A stretch of DNA of 64,000 bases from Microglena sp. YARC. Taxonomy: Eukaryota; Chlorophyta; Chlorophyceae; Chlamydomonadales; Chlamydomonadaceae. Positions 43,613 through 55,429 of this stretch are shown one piece after another; the stretch's first letter is position 1; the number at the start of each line of letters is the position of its first letter. Both the position numbers and the translations under genes were made by a program. Where the stretch lies: the NCBI GenBank assembly GCA_022414725.1, contig CM039463.1, forward strand, positions 92,095,841-92,159,840. Reading direction: 5' to 3'. A model generated the notes under the pieces. It did not search any database. It saw only the letters and a list, made by a program, of their open reading frames with translations, and had not been told where the DNA came from.

Positions 43613-44105
43613 GGGACAAGCCCAATCATGATATCAGGAGGGCTTAAACGCAAAATATTGATGAACTAGTCTTACCGACGGGGGCCCTGTGTTTGTGCTA
43701 TGGTGATAATTTAATTCTACAATTTAATCATCTTGGGCATATGGCTGTACCTCAGCAGATACCTTTGTCCATGCTGATGTTCATCAAGCAAATAGGTGAT
43801 GATTATATTGATCTGAGTGGAGCAGATCATGTCTCCACCTAAGTGATTGCATTCTGCACTCAGGAGTGCGATGTAGAAAGTTGTCTACAAGCCATTCTCA
43901 CCCTGCGCAATGAGTGGTGATCAGCATCTTTCACCACCTCCACCACCACTACATACACCATCAGCACAAACCACACCTTTGACAAATACGTGTGGAGCAG
44001 TGCATGCTCACCCACAGGTATAATTGAAGATCAGCATAAAGGTTAAGAAAACATGTGATCAAACCACACATATATTGAGTGAAAGTCACGCCAGTACGGC
44101 ATGAC
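43613..44105. other. Intergenic; SINE family 2 remnant at 43,613-43,655
   Basis: The first ~40 bases (minus strand GCCCTCCTGATATCATGATT) are the SINE family 2 body interrupted by the copia element. No gene seen in the rest. Confidence 0.6.
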
Positions 44106-44510
44106 GCCACAAAGCCTACATGGCTGCACAGTTTAGGGAACACCAAGCCTGTTTGGGGAATACCCAACTAAACTGGAATACACAACGGACCTATTTAGGG
44201 AATAACCAACTGAACTGTTTAGGAACACCAAGCTTGTTTGGGGAATACCCAACTGAACTGTGTAGGGAATACCCAACTAAACTGGAGTACCCAACTGAAC
44301 TGTTTAGGGAATACCCAACTGAACTGGAGTACCGAAGTGAACTGTTTAGGGAATACCCAACTGAACTGGAATACCCAAGTGAACTGTTTAGGGAATACCC
44401 AACTGAACTGGAATACCCAACTGAACTGTTTAGGGAATACCCAACTTAACTGGAATACCCAACTTAACTGGAATACCCAACTGAAATGTTTAGGGAATGC
44501 CAAGCCTACT
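44106..44510. repeat. Minisatellite of GGGAATACCCAACTGAACTG
   Basis: Alternating AACTGTTTAGGGAATACCC and AACTGGAATACCC units of about 20 and 15 bp, with irregular order. Opens short frames on both strands without meaning. Confidence 0.9.
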
Positions 44511-44815
44511 TGGTTGCACTGTTTATTTTCCGGGCTACGCATGGCAGCTCCCAGCCAGCTCTTTGAGCCAGACCAAAGCTTTCAGCTCCAATGTAATCCC
44601 TGTCATGACAGCTTCCAGGCGCACTAGCTAGCTTCAGGTTTGGCCAAAGGACAGAGAAAGGGAGCTGCCTAGAAACTGCAACGCGCAGCTCAAAAAAGAA
44701 ACTGTACTTGGCTATCCCTCATCTGCACATTTGCAATGTTGACTCCATGTCCTCCAATAGTAGGTACTTAATAGTAGAGTGTACGCCTCATGGCATATAC
44801 CCATCTACTCTCTTA

Positions 44816-45013
44816 GTAATGATAACGCCTGGTGCGGCATGGTATTAAGGGAGCCCCGTCTTACGGCGGTAGAGAACGGGCTGCTACTTTACGTGGACAA
44901 AGCTACCATGGCGGTTGACAGCGACCGCGGACACTAAAGCGCACCTGTAGGGATTCAAACCCCGCACCTTGTTTCAACAAGCTCTAGCATTGAGCCATTG
45001 TCGAAACGGGATT
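44816..45013 (-). mobile_element. tRNA-derived SINE, family 1 (best copy)
   Basis: On the minus strand: CAATGGCTCAATGCTAGAGC (A-box-like), a stem-loop CTTGT...ACAAG, then GGGGTTTGAATCCCTAC (B-box and T-arm), followed by the family body (GCCATGGTAGCTTTGTCCA, GTAAGACGGGGCTCCC) and tail ACCATGCCGCACCAGGCG followed by TTATC. The cloverleaf is degenerate, so it is not a functional tRNA. Confidence 0.72.
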
Positions 45014-45264
45014 CCGTCTACTCTCTTACACTAAGTAGGCAGTGCGTATGGCATTGATATGTTCCATGCATGCAACATATCATGCAGAATATAAACTAGA
45101 AGATGGCGGACTGACAAGCCGCACAAACAAAACTCATAGCACCCCACTCCACCCTTCCAACCCCCCATCGCACCGCACACAGCATGCTCTCCATGCATGC
45201 AACATGCACCCGATCGTTCGGCTTAGGTCTTGTCCTTGTGAAACAAAGGGTTAGTTTCCATTTT

Positions 45265-45560
45265 CTGCTAGACAAGGTTTGGAAGCAGCACACAGTTGCC
45301 ATGCCAGTGGTACAGCGTTTCTGTATGTGCACTGCTGGACAAGGTTTGCAAGCAGTACACAGTTGCCATGCCAGTGGTACAGCATCTCTGTATGTGTACT
45401 GCTGGACAAGGTTTGCAAGCAGTACATAGTTGCCATGCCAGTGGTACAGCGTCTCTGTATGTGTACTGCTGGACAAGGTTTGCAAGCAGTACACAGTTGC
45501 CATGCCAGTGGTACAGCGTCTCTGTATGTGTTCTGCTGGACAAGGTTTGGGTCCTGACCC
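45265..45560. repeat. About 59-bp minisatellite, five units
   Basis: Units contain CTGGACAAGGTTTGCAAGCA, GTTGCCATGCCAGTGGTACA and a CTGTATGTG stretch. Overlapping frames on both strands are artefacts. Confidence 0.9.
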
Positions 45561-46300
45561 CAATTCAGTTGTACAGCGGTACAGAGTCTCTGTACCGCCA
45601 GCCTTGTCCAGCGGTACAGAGTCTCCTTTTGCGTCCTGTCCCCAATTCACAATTGGAGATTGCATGCTGGGAGGTGGGAGAAGCTGATCTTGTGTAAATC
45701 CGTACCAGTGTTCTGTGAAGGATGCACTGAAGTCAACTAGGGATACAGTCAACGTGTTGTTGGGAGGGTTGAGTAACAAGGACCCAAGTAACAGCACACA
45801 CACACCAAACACATACTGACATACACTACCACCCATCCCCCACCCACCCATACATATACTAGCCCCTCATACACATGCCGAGAGGTGCACTCTCTACCAT
45901 ATACGTGTCTTCTTCAATGCTAATACATCAGTGCTGATACAGCGCTGTAGAAGACCAAAACACCTCAATACTAGTTCACTTAGGAGGTCAAAAATTTGAG
46001 GCATACTCCAAATCCTAATCCACTCATCGACTACTCCAAATTGAAAGCCTTCTCCGACCACTCACATCCTTCTCCAACTTGAAATACGAAACCTATACAC
46101 ACACTGCCCACTCCAACTTGAAATACTAAAACCATACACATACCGCCCACTCCAAATCGAAAAACTAAAAACAAACACACACCGCCTACTCCAAATTGAA
46201 ATCTTAGAACCAAACAATCACCGACAGGCTGTCGACAATCACCAGGCTGTTAGAACCAAACAATCACCGACAGGCTGTCGACAATCACTACTACACGTCC
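45561..46300. repeat. Intergenic with ~46-bp minisatellite and a 34-bp direct duplication
   Basis: 46,020-46,200: four or five diverged units around CCACTCCAAATTGAAA and AAACCATACACATACCG. 46,205-46,290: two copies of AACAATCACCGACAGGCTG with flanks. No gene. Confidence 0.75.
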
Positions 46301-46943
46301 ACTCACTTATCTCCATGCTTTCCATGGATTGTGTAGCCAAGTTCTAGTATTTCCCCCCTCTTTTTTTCTTTTTTTCTTTCTCAGCATGCGTCTACAGCAC
46401 AGTTCTACATCAGTACCTCAGTATCTCATTAGTGAGATGCTTAGTATATGAAAAGTAAGATACTAAGCACAATTCTACCTCAGTAGCTCAGTAGATACTA
46501 TGCACAATTCCAGCAGGAATCCTCTGCACCTTGCAGGGATATGGAAACAATTAACACATCAAATCTTCGTCTCTCCTGTTATTCTCGATTTTCTGTCCCA
46601 GAGTAAGCTCTCACATTCAAGGTGTCACTATCAAATCCAATCACTCATCCAATTTTGAATCCATTAATATGTGAATTCGGGGCCTAGCATGGTACCGGAC
46701 AAGCTATCTGGCAGCCGGGTACTTGTTTGCCCCTATTGTTCTTGTGTTCACTCATTTGCAACACAGCATTAGTCCCACATCTTGCGGCTCTCCGTTTCCC
46801 CCTCTCTCTCTCGTGCGCTCGCTACGGCTGACACTCCAATTATCAATCAGGCTACTATCAATATTACCTCTGGCCTTCTCTACCACCACGGCTGTCATCA
46901 TGCAATCCAATCACTCATTCAAGGAGTCAAATTCAAGGACAGA

Positions 46944-49084
46944 TCATATTTCTGAAAAGGGGCGCTTGCCATGCTTACTGCGCTGCTCACTGCCTCTCTC
47001 ATCTTCCACTCCAGGGTTGGCTTCAAGGTCTCGATGGTTTCTGTCTAGGTCTCTTGGGGCTTGGAAAGCGCCCAGCATGCGTTGTGTTGCATGTTGTGTT
47101 GAACGTTCACATCTTTCCCCTCCCTCCTGTGGGACGTAGTTGTCGCTCAAAAGCGCTCCCTTCACATTTTCAGCAGCAACAGCAACACCACCGTTGAAGG
47201 TGGCACTGATCCTGTTGTTCCCATTGCTGCTGCTGCCTCCACCGTTAGAGACCAAGTCCTCGTGTGGAGCACTGCCCATCTCCCCTGGCTCATTGGAACT
47301 CTCGTGGCCTCCACTGCTACCCTGGGCCTGCTTCCCAACATATGCGTCAGTGGATGCGGCAGGACCAGTAGGCAGCTGCAGCCCGCCCTCGTCACCATAA
47401 TCGTTGTCTCCTTCCTCCTTAGGCACCAGACCTTCCTCCTTAGGCACCAGAGCTTGACCGGCGGCTGAGGGTGTGTGACCTGGGCTGGCTATCTGGTCAC
47501 TTGACCGCTTGACACCAACTTGGCCGCTTGACAACATTCGAGGCCCTCCCTCAGGGACAACATTGTTGCCATCTCGCTCGTCTATCATCATCATCATGCC
47601 AGGGCCATCCTTTGTGGGCGAGTAGCTGCTTGACCGCTTGACACCAACTTGGGCCAGCCAAGAAGGCTCCTGCATGCTTGGGAGGCTACCCTTGGAAAGC
47701 AGCTTTGCCCCTCGTTGCTTGGGGTTGGAGGGTGCTGGTGCATCAGTGCCTGGTTCGTTAGACCCTTGCACAGAGCCCTCCAGGCTTCCAGACTCGTTGC
47801 TAGTGCCGGTGCCATTGGATTGGGAGTTGACTTGGACCTGGACTGCTGCTGCCGCATTGCTCTTCAACCTGCTGTGCATGATCGCCATGCTAGAGGGAAC
47901 TCCAGCAGGCATTTCAGTCTTGAGGGCAGAGAGGCAGGTCACAGGCTCTCCTTGGCTCGTGGCAGTGTCCTGCTCATAGGCCGTGTCCCCACCTTCACTG
48001 TAGCGATAGACACCTAAGTGGCCGTGAGCTACCTCTTCTCCGTTGGAGCGCCCCTCCCCCCCCACCTGTGCTCCACTGCCGCTGGCTCCGGAGCCAGCTT
48101 GGGTGGGCACATGTCTGCGGCGTTGCTGCATACGGGTCTGCTGCTTCTGGAGCATCTCCTGGTGCTGCTGCTGCTCCTTAGATGGATCGCTATCTCCAGT
48201 CTGTCCAGCGGCTATGCCGTCTCTGTCAGCGTCGGAGGGATGCTTAGGGGGCGGGCAAGCTACCTGGAGGGAGAAGGACTCAGGTGCTGCAGTCAGGCTG
48301 GCTGACTTGCCTTTGCTGGTGAAACTCTTGAAGACACCTCGGGTTGCAATGCCCAGGCTACATGCCTTAGCCGTCACCTTCCAATGCTTGCTAAAGCACA
48401 CAGACGGGGGAGGAGCCATGGCCTCCTTATCCGATGCTTTAGCTCCCCTACCAGCCTCCGCACCCTTGCTTGCTGCCACAGTGCATGCACCAGCGGCCCT
48501 CATGTTGCCCCACTGCATAGTGGGAGCTGCAGTGCACGCACGGACGGCCCCTATGTTGTCGCCTTGCATGGTGGGAGACACAGTGCACACACCGACGCCC
48601 CCCATGTTGTCACCCTGCATAGTGGGAGCTGCCAAGGGCACCTCATATGGGGAGCTACCAGGGGGGGCCATGTTGTGGTGCTTCTTGTGCTCCTTGCGCT
48701 GCTTGAGAGACCAGGGTAGCTCCAGGCCCATGGTGTCATATCGGTACCTTGGTGTAGTGCCATCGAAAGTCTCCTCCTTGCACATGTCAACTGGCATGGC
48801 CATGCCCTGCTCGTTATCATCATCATCATCATCCTCATTGTCGTCAGATGCGACAGAGGCTTCAGAGCCGTCCGATTCCTCAGAGTCTTCCGACCATGAG
48901 AGGTGGCTGCTAGCGCCCCCACCGTCGTCCCCATGGCAGGAGACAGGCCGAGGCCTTGCGCTAGAGGTTTGCTTCATGGGAGCTGCAGGGAGGGGACCAT
49001 TTGCACCATTTCCAGTTTGCTTGCCACTGGCCAGTTTGACATCCGTGCAGGATCTTGGGATGTCTCCCAGGGGCGGACGAGGAT
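46944..49084 (-). CDS. Terminal exon of an unidentified low-complexity protein (gene 2)
   Basis: I do not recognise the family. Open for 712 codons from acceptor TTTCTACCCCACAG at 49,085 to a TGA at 46,944. Visible features: an acidic block DDNEDDDDDDNE, a basic KQRKEHKKHH, three imperfect ~16-residue repeats around APTMQGDNMG, a Gln-rich helix (EQQQHQEMLQKQQ then RMQQRRRH), duplicated VGVKRSS and LVPKEEG, and Ser/Gly/Asn-rich tracts. Composition suggests a disordered nuclear regulator, but no DNA-binding domain is visible. The reading phase (2 bases, then codons) fits the exon ending at 62,721. Confidence 0.6.
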
Positions 49085-49440
49085 CTGTGGGGTAGAAACC
49101 TGTGAGTGATAGATGGTGTAGATAAGTACAGCGAATATTAAATCAAATTAAAAAAACTAAAATTAAATTAAAAAAGGATAACGCCTGGAGGGGCGTGGTG
49201 TTAAGGGGACCCTCACGTACGCCGAAATTACATTACATCAAATTAAAATGAATTAAAATCAGATAATTTCATTCGGGACGCGCCTCCAGGCGCCCTTAAT
49301 GATAGAAAGCGCAAATAAGTACATTGATGGAACAGATGGAACTCCTTACACAGTAACATTTTATTGCAAGACGGCCTGTATCCACCCACACAAGGTGGGT
49401 TCTCAAGCTAATGCTTAAAACAAATCATTTATTAAGCACC
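49085..49440. other. Intron/intergenic stretch with a truncated SINE family 1 tail
   Basis: 49,170-49,225 (minus) carries the tail CACCACGCCCCTCCAGGCG followed by TTATCC of SINE family 1. Otherwise AAATTAAA-rich, no gene. Confidence 0.55.
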
Positions 49441-50110
49441 AAGGCTACTAATTGGTCGCCTTGGAAACCTGCAGAAAGGTGTACAAGAGAAGAATACTTC
49501 CGAAAAAGTGCAAAAGCCTGCAAGAAAAGGCATTGACTTGCACAAAATCCTGCAAACAAAGTGCACAAGAGGTGAATAAACCTGAGAAAAGTGCACAAAA
49601 GAAGAATACATCTGGATAAAGGTGCACGAGCCTGCAAAAAAGGGCAAACATCTGCAAAAAGGCCTGCCAAAGCTTGCATAAGGTACACAAGAGAAGAATA
49701 CATCTGGGAAAAAAGTGCAACAGCCTGCAAAAGAAGTGCGTAAACTTGCAATTAAACTGCAAAAGCCTGCAAAAAAAGGTGCACAAGAGGAGAATAAACC
49801 TGCAAAAAGGTGCAAAAGCCTGCAAAACAAGTGCATAAAAATGCAATAAAACTGTAAAAGCCTGTGAAACAAGGGCACACGCGGAGAATGAACTTGCAAA
49901 AAGGTGCAAAAGCCTGCAAAACAAGTGCATAAACCTGCATTAAAACTGCAAAACCCTGCAAAAGAGCCTGCAAAAAGGTGCACTAGAGTAGAATAAACCT
50001 ACAAAAAGTGCAAAAGCTTGCAAGAAAGGGCATTAAACCTGCAAACAAAGTGCATAAAACTGCAATAAAACTGCAAAAGCCTGCAAAAAAGTGCACAAGA
50101 GGAGAATAAG
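49440..50110. repeat. Minisatellite of AAAAGCCTGCAAAAAGTGCA units
   Basis: About 670 bp of irregular 15-33 bp units (CCTGCAAAAAGTGCACAAGA, GGAGAATAAACCTGC). Overlapping cysteine/phenylalanine-rich minus-strand frames are products of the repeat. Confidence 0.88.
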
Positions 50111-51097
50111 AAATGCATGCAATAGGGGACGCATGCTGTTCTACTTACCCCTCTACCCCTGCAGGTTTTTACGTCCTCCCTTACACACGTACCTTTAATC
50201 ATCATATACACTCATACTTAGTACAAACACATGCACAAACACTCATACATCTGCATCATCCTATCCACTCACATTTTGGACAAACACATGCAAAAACACT
50301 CATACTCACACATCTACATCATCATACAAATCAGGATCATTCGGGTATCTCCCTGGAGACCATGATCCAGAGGGATTCGTCTTTGACTGGAACGATTTCC
50401 ATGCTCGTTTTCTACTAGTGTCCTCTTGGCTACAGCTTAGTTCATGTCACATCTAAGTACATACACAGCCTTGGTTCCCCCCACCCACCCATCCACACCC
50501 ACCCACCCACTTACCATTGCATTTAACAACTGCTCCCGGCTCAATGTTTCTAATATTTTTGAAATCTCTGGATGAGACACTCCCCTCCTGTACCCTTCCA
50601 CCCCCCCTCCACCCCTCCACACACACACAAATACCTCAGCCCACCACCACCAACACACCTAAACACAAATACAATCTATTGAGGTATGGCGACTCTCTCA
50701 AAGCACCTACACTAGGAGATGCATGGAATGGGGGACACCCCATTGCCCCAGGCATTATCTAATCTAAGATGTTTGATTCGGGCTGAAGTCATTTCCAGGC
50801 AGAGCCCCCCCATCTGAGGGGCAGGAGCCCCCAGATTCACCCCATTGTCCGTCCGACCGATGATCGAGACGAAGCCTGACATGTCAGCCAACTGTCTCAT
50901 AATTAGCTGGCTTCGGTAAAATCAGGATCATTCGGGCATCTCCCTGGTGACCTTTCTATTCTTCTCAGAACAGACATCTGAATAGCCTGGAGGATACTGA
51001 ATCTGAAGGGGATCTCGAAGATGTCAACATCAGTGTGCATGAAGTAGTTCGAAGAAAGGTACGAGCATTCTAGTGTATGCACCTTCATTAGAGGTTA
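50110..51097. other. Probable intron of gene 2 with repeat fragments; dispersed ~220-bp repeat copy B at 50,799-50,917
   Basis: Copy B is truncated after TAATTAGCTGGCTTCGG. The flanking sequence ATCAGGATCATTCGGG occurs on both sides (about 50,331 and 50,923), suggesting an insertion plus duplication. No gene seen. Confidence 0.55.
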
Positions 51098-51235
51098 GTG
51101 ACACTGCTTTTGGTTCGGCCGATTTTGGTCCTCTTTTGGTCAATTTTACTTTTCACCAAAATCACGTGGTCACACTACAAAATCGATTTTGGTCAGTTGT
51201 TGAATAAATCAACCAAAACCAAAAGCAGTGTCACA
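51098..51235. mobile_element. 138-bp MITE-like element
   Basis: Perfect 18-bp terminal inverted repeat GTGACACTGCTTTTGGTT at 51,098-51,115 and inverted at 51,218-51,235. AT-rich interior with further ATTTTGGTC repeats. The target duplication is unclear, since the right flank is poly-A. Confidence 0.82.
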
Positions 51236-51364
51236 AAAAAAAAACTGCCAGCGTGACCTACCCCTCAGCAGACGCATAGAAAGGGGGAGATCCCATTCCC
51301 CTAGGCATCATCTCATCTAAAATACTGGATTCGGGCCGACGTCACTTTTTTGTGTGTGTGTGCT

Positions 51365-51850
51365 ACGCGTCGCAAATTGAGTGATTCGGTGCGAACCCAG
51401 TGGGACGTGCTGCCCTCTGAACCCCGCGGAGCATATGTGGCTAGTTTAGCCAGACACATGCGTCGCCATGTAGCGAAGGAATGGAGAGGCATAGCACAGA
51501 CATCCAATTCAGGTCAATGTTGGCTTTGGTGGTTGGCCCCAGTGCAAGTAAACGGGGTGGCCTCCTCAACCTCATGCCTCGTAATTAGGAACCGGCATAT
51601 CATATGATGTTGACCAAAGGCGAGTATGATATCATAGAAATTGCATCATATGATGTTGCATATAAATGGTAACTTTAGCCTAGTCAGACTGTCGTCATCA
51701 TATGATATCATATGATGCCATCAGTTTTTTTTTGTGTGCGACCGGTTGCACATTGTGGCTCGGGGTCACACCCCCGTGCGACCCTCAGGTGTGCGAAATT
51801 AGGGCGAAATCGTGACATGATATCATGCGCATGACATGATATCTCGTATG
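51365..51850 (+). repeat. Dispersed repeats: GCGTCGC...GACGTGCTGCCC block and CCCCAGTG/ATCATATGAT unit
   Basis: 51,365-51,490 (GGGACGTGCTGCCC, ATGCGTCGCCATGTAGCG) is related to 54,940-55,110 and 60,150-60,310. 51,531-51,720 repeats the unit at 3.55-3.86 kb. Confidence 0.65.
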
Positions 51851-52039
51851 TTGCAGTTCACTACTCTTAATAAGGCATACTATATGTTTATGCATTCACT
51901 CTTGGCTACGTGCCAAGCATTCCCAAATTGTCACTTTCTGAACGCGATAGTGCACGATGTGGTGTGTGGTTTGGCATGGTGTGTGGTGGTGGGCATTTTC
52001 TTGGGTGAGCAGCTACTGTGGAGCTGATGCTGCTATAGC

Positions 52040-52257
52040 TACTGTTTTTGGCGGAGCCCCCCCTTCTGGGATGCGGGAGCCCCCAGGGTTACCTATTTGT
52101 CCGTCCGACCATCCATCTGACCGCGATGAAGCCCGACACGTCAGCCAACGGTCTCGCAACTAACTCGCTTCCGTTGCCACCTGTCGCTGTCGCTCCCTCG
52201 CGATCACTCTCCGCCATTTTTAGCGTCGCAGGCGATGCTGCATCGAACTTGTCGCTC
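52040..52257 (+). mobile_element. Dispersed ~220-bp repeat, copy C (full length)
   Basis: Runs from TTTTTGGCGGAGCCCCC through GACACGTCAGCCAACGG and TAACTCGCTTCCGTTGCC to GATGCTGCATCGAACTTGTC. One of the most complete copies in the window. Confidence 0.82.
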
Positions 52258-53580
52258 TAGCCCACTCTGGACCCCCCAGGGTCCCGGGGCTGAAGCCCTA
52301 AGTCCCCCCCGAGTCTCTCTCCGTTCTCCATCTCTCCATCTGTACGCCGTGTCTCCATCCATGTGTCCGTCTCTCCATGCCTCCGTCCAGGCGTTTGAAC
52401 AATACCGTGCACTTCCCCATCCAAACATTGGCTCATAGTTGGAGTGCTCATAACTAGATTTATCAACATCGCAGCAGCAAAGATCCTTCGCAAAAGTTGT
52501 TCAGTGTTTTGTAGCTGTAATCTGCTACGAGTAGCTACTTTTCCACTACTTTCGAAACTTTCTGCCGGTGACTTCTAAAGCGTTTTTGCGACACGCTCTT
52601 AGAACTTGTCTCTGCGAGTGAGCTGCTACTGTGAAGCCTCCCTCATAAGATCTACCCACCAGAGTCTCTAACATAGGTTTCCTTTTTGGCTACAATAGAC
52701 AGCTTCTAGGCAGCTACGCTGACCTGTTGTCCACAAGATACAGCTTCTACGCAGCTCCCCTGACTTGTCGGCCACAAGATACAGCTTCTAGGCAGCTCCC
52801 CTGACTTGTCGGCTACAATAGACAGCTTCTAGGCAGCTGCCCTGATTTGTCGGCTACAAGAGACAGCTTCTAGGCAGCTGCCCTGACTTGTCAGCCACAA
52901 GAGACAGCATCTAGGCAGCTGCCCTGACTTGCTATTCAGCCAAACCTGATGCAACCTAGGGCAACTCAAAGCTGACACAATCAGCTGTCCAGGACTGATG
53001 GAAAATGTGGATGCAGCACAATGGCTTGCTCATGGAGCTGCCCAGAAGCTGCTGATAAAGGCTGAAAAGAAAAGCCCTGGTCCCTCAGGCCTACCCAATG
53101 TCACCATCCCCATTCACACTAGCGTTCACCCCCCCACCCACTCCATCCACCACCCCCAAAGCTGCTTGTCTGGGTCTCTTGGTAGCATGCCTACCAGGTT
53201 CCACCATCCCCATTCACACCAGCATTCAAAAGCTCACCCACCCCATCCACAGACACCAGAGCTGCTTGTCTGGGCCCCCCCTTGATAGCATGCCTACCAG
53301 GTTCCACCATCCCCATTCACACCAGCGATCAAAAGCTCACCAGGCACGTAGAAGATCCAGTAGTGTGTTTCAATTGTTGGTGAGAGGAGGTCGCTACACA
53401 GAGCTTTTGTTTTCCGCTATCAGTAGCGATCACTACCTGCAACCTTTTGCTGCCACGAATCGAATCTGCCCCCCAAACCCGCCCCCCAAACCCGCCTACC
53501 CAAACTGTTACCTAGTGCCCAACCTTGAAAAAAAAAATCCCTGATCCCTACAAGAAGACCCCCTTCCTAAAACGACAATT
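52258..53580. repeat. Tandem CAGCTTCTAGGCAGCT units and ~120-bp direct repeats
   Basis: 52,700-52,930: five ~46-bp units of CAGCTTCTAGGCAGCT plus CCTGACTTGTCGGC. The same CTGCCTAGAAG core occurs inverted at 16.15 and 44.66 kb. 53,095-53,340: two and a half copies of a unit with CCACCATCCCCATTCACACC. No gene. Confidence 0.7.
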
Positions 53581-54556
53581 TCTACGCAGTGTCGCAAGCG
53601 ACGCTATATTCGGCTAAAAGAATTTGCAATGGAGCAAGAGGTTGCAACGGAAGCGAGTTACTTACGAGATCGTTGACTTCAAAAATTAAATACTTCTGCC
53701 TTGCTGATGGACTTTATTTTTTCATTATAATAATCAGGGGGGGGGGCAGAAAGACAGATTTTGGACCGCACCTTCGATATGGTGTCCGATTCAGATGGGA
53801 GTTGGAATTGTGGACGTTTCATACAAAAAGAGGGGAAGAATTAAGTTGGCTAAAAGTTTTTTTACCCCCCCCCCCCCCCCCCCCCTCCCTCCTAAAACCC
53901 AATTACCTCACCCTACCCCCCCTAAAATGGGGGTCATTCGAAAGATCTTTTAAAGCCCATTTCAGTTATGCTCATACATCTTTCATGGGGTTACCCAAAC
54001 GTGATTTATCGCGTAGTTAAGATTTGGGCCGCTTTGGTTGAAAAAAACTTTGGACCCCTCTAACTTTTGTACAACTTTATTTTTGGCTAAAAAAAAACTT
54101 TTTTTTTTTATTGTTTGAGGATATGCTCTATCCAAAGCGAAGGTGCGGTACGGCAGCTTTTTTCTTGCCCCCCCCTCGATAATAATTTACATTTAATTTT
54201 TGTTTTTCAAAAATTAAACACCTCTGCCTTGCTGATTGAAATTATTTATTTATAATAAGAATGGACGTTGATTTTGCTTATAATTTCAAAAAATAAATAC
54301 CTCTGCCTTGCTGATGGACTGCAGGCAGTGCCGATGAAACGCCAGCTGCAGCAGGAGGTGCATTCATGCATGAGGGCATGGGATCCACCTTTGCCGGTAT
54401 GTCCTTGAAGCAAGACAGATTCTGTACTGCTGACATGTTAAGCACATCTGCAGCAGAAAGGGGAAATCCAAGACACACTATTCAGCAACTTGATCCAAGA
54501 GATGAAAAATGAAAAAATGAAAATGAAATAAGAAAAATAAGGAAAATGTTAGTAAA
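53580..54556. other. Gene-free stretch: partial dispersed repeat and TTCAAAAATTAAATAC copies
   Basis: 53,580-53,672 is a partial minus-strand copy of the ~220-bp repeat. ATTAAATACCTCTGCCTTGC-like segments occur near 53,680, 54,215 and 54,290. A C run of about 20 lies near 53,867. Confidence 0.55.
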
Positions 54557-54777
54557 CAAGTCCTACGCAGCTTCGCAAGCGACGCAGAAAATTGGCGGAG
54601 TGTGTTGGAAACGGAACAAAGGTGGCAATAATGGAGCTGACCGAAGCGAGTTAGTTACGTGACCATTGGATGACGTGTCAGGCTTCAATTTCCAATTTTT
54701 CGGTCAGACGGACTAATGGGTAAACATGGGGGCTCCCGCCTCCTTGAAGAGGAGGCACCGTCAAAAATGAAAACAAA
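54557..54777 (-). mobile_element. Dispersed ~220-bp repeat, copy D
   Basis: Minus-strand copy with both ends recognisable (CTTCGCAAGCGACGCAGAAA and ACATGGGGGCTCCCG). More diverged than copies A and C. Confidence 0.75.
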
Positions 54778-54939
54778 AATTATTTTTTCGTGTTAATGTT
54801 TTTTTCTGGTGAATTTATTTGCACTGCTGAATAGGAAGAGCAGCCGAATTGTAAGCTGAAGTTATGTAACTGAGCTCAAGTTCATGAGATGAAAGCTAAA
54901 GCAATGCACAGTAGTCTGACTGCACTTTCTGTTTTTTGA

Positions 54940-55350
54940 CGGGTCGCACATTGAGCGAATCAATGCGACCCCAGTGCGATGCACTACTCCTGAACCCTGC
55001 GGAGCACAGGGGGGTGGGGTGGGGGGGGGTGGGGAGGGGGGGGGGGCATTTCTGACCAGTGTAGCCAGGCTAATGCATCGCCATGTAGCGACGGACTGGC
55101 ATCGTGTCATCAAAACAAGTCCTAGGCGCGTCGCAAGCGACGCAGAAATTTGGAAGAGAGTGTTGGCTATTGGAACGACAGGTGGCACAGGAATCGAGTG
55201 CACCAGACCGAAGCCAGGAGGTTTGACAGGGCCAGGGGACAGTCAGGGCCAGAGTTGCGTGCTGACCACATGATAGACAGACAACCAGACAACGGGGGGA
55301 CTCTGGGGGCTTTCACCCCCAGGAAGGGGGGGGCTCCGCCAAAAAAACTG
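54940..55350 (-). mobile_element. GTCGC-type repeat followed by dispersed ~220-bp repeat, copy E
   Basis: 54,940-55,110 belongs to the family seen at 51.37 and 60.15 kb, and is interrupted by a G run. 55,111-55,350 is a minus-strand copy with GCGTCGCAAGCGACGCAG and GGGGGGGCTCCGCC. The two families are neighbours here, near 51.4-52.2 kb and at 60.1-60.5 kb. Confidence 0.7.
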
Positions 55351-55429
55351 TCTGATTGAGCTACTTACACCGAGTCGGAGGCTGAGTTCATACATAGTTG
55401 TGTACGAATGAATGGGGTATAATCCAAGA

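Noticed and set aside
44930..45013. Functional tRNA gene (minus strand)
   Set aside because: A and B boxes are present, but the anticodon stem-loop is malformed and the sequence continues into a repeat body shared with other loci; it is a SINE head.
45096..45851. Minus-strand frame of 251 codons
   Set aside because: Built mainly from the 59-bp minisatellite; no splice or start context.
48043..49095. Plus-strand frame of 350 codons opposite gene 2
   Set aside because: Antisense shadow of the low-complexity minus-strand exon. The minus frame has splice-site and phase support.
49425..50000. Phe/Cys-rich membrane-like frames on the minus strand
   Set aside because: Three overlapping frames arise from one TGCAAAA-type minisatellite.
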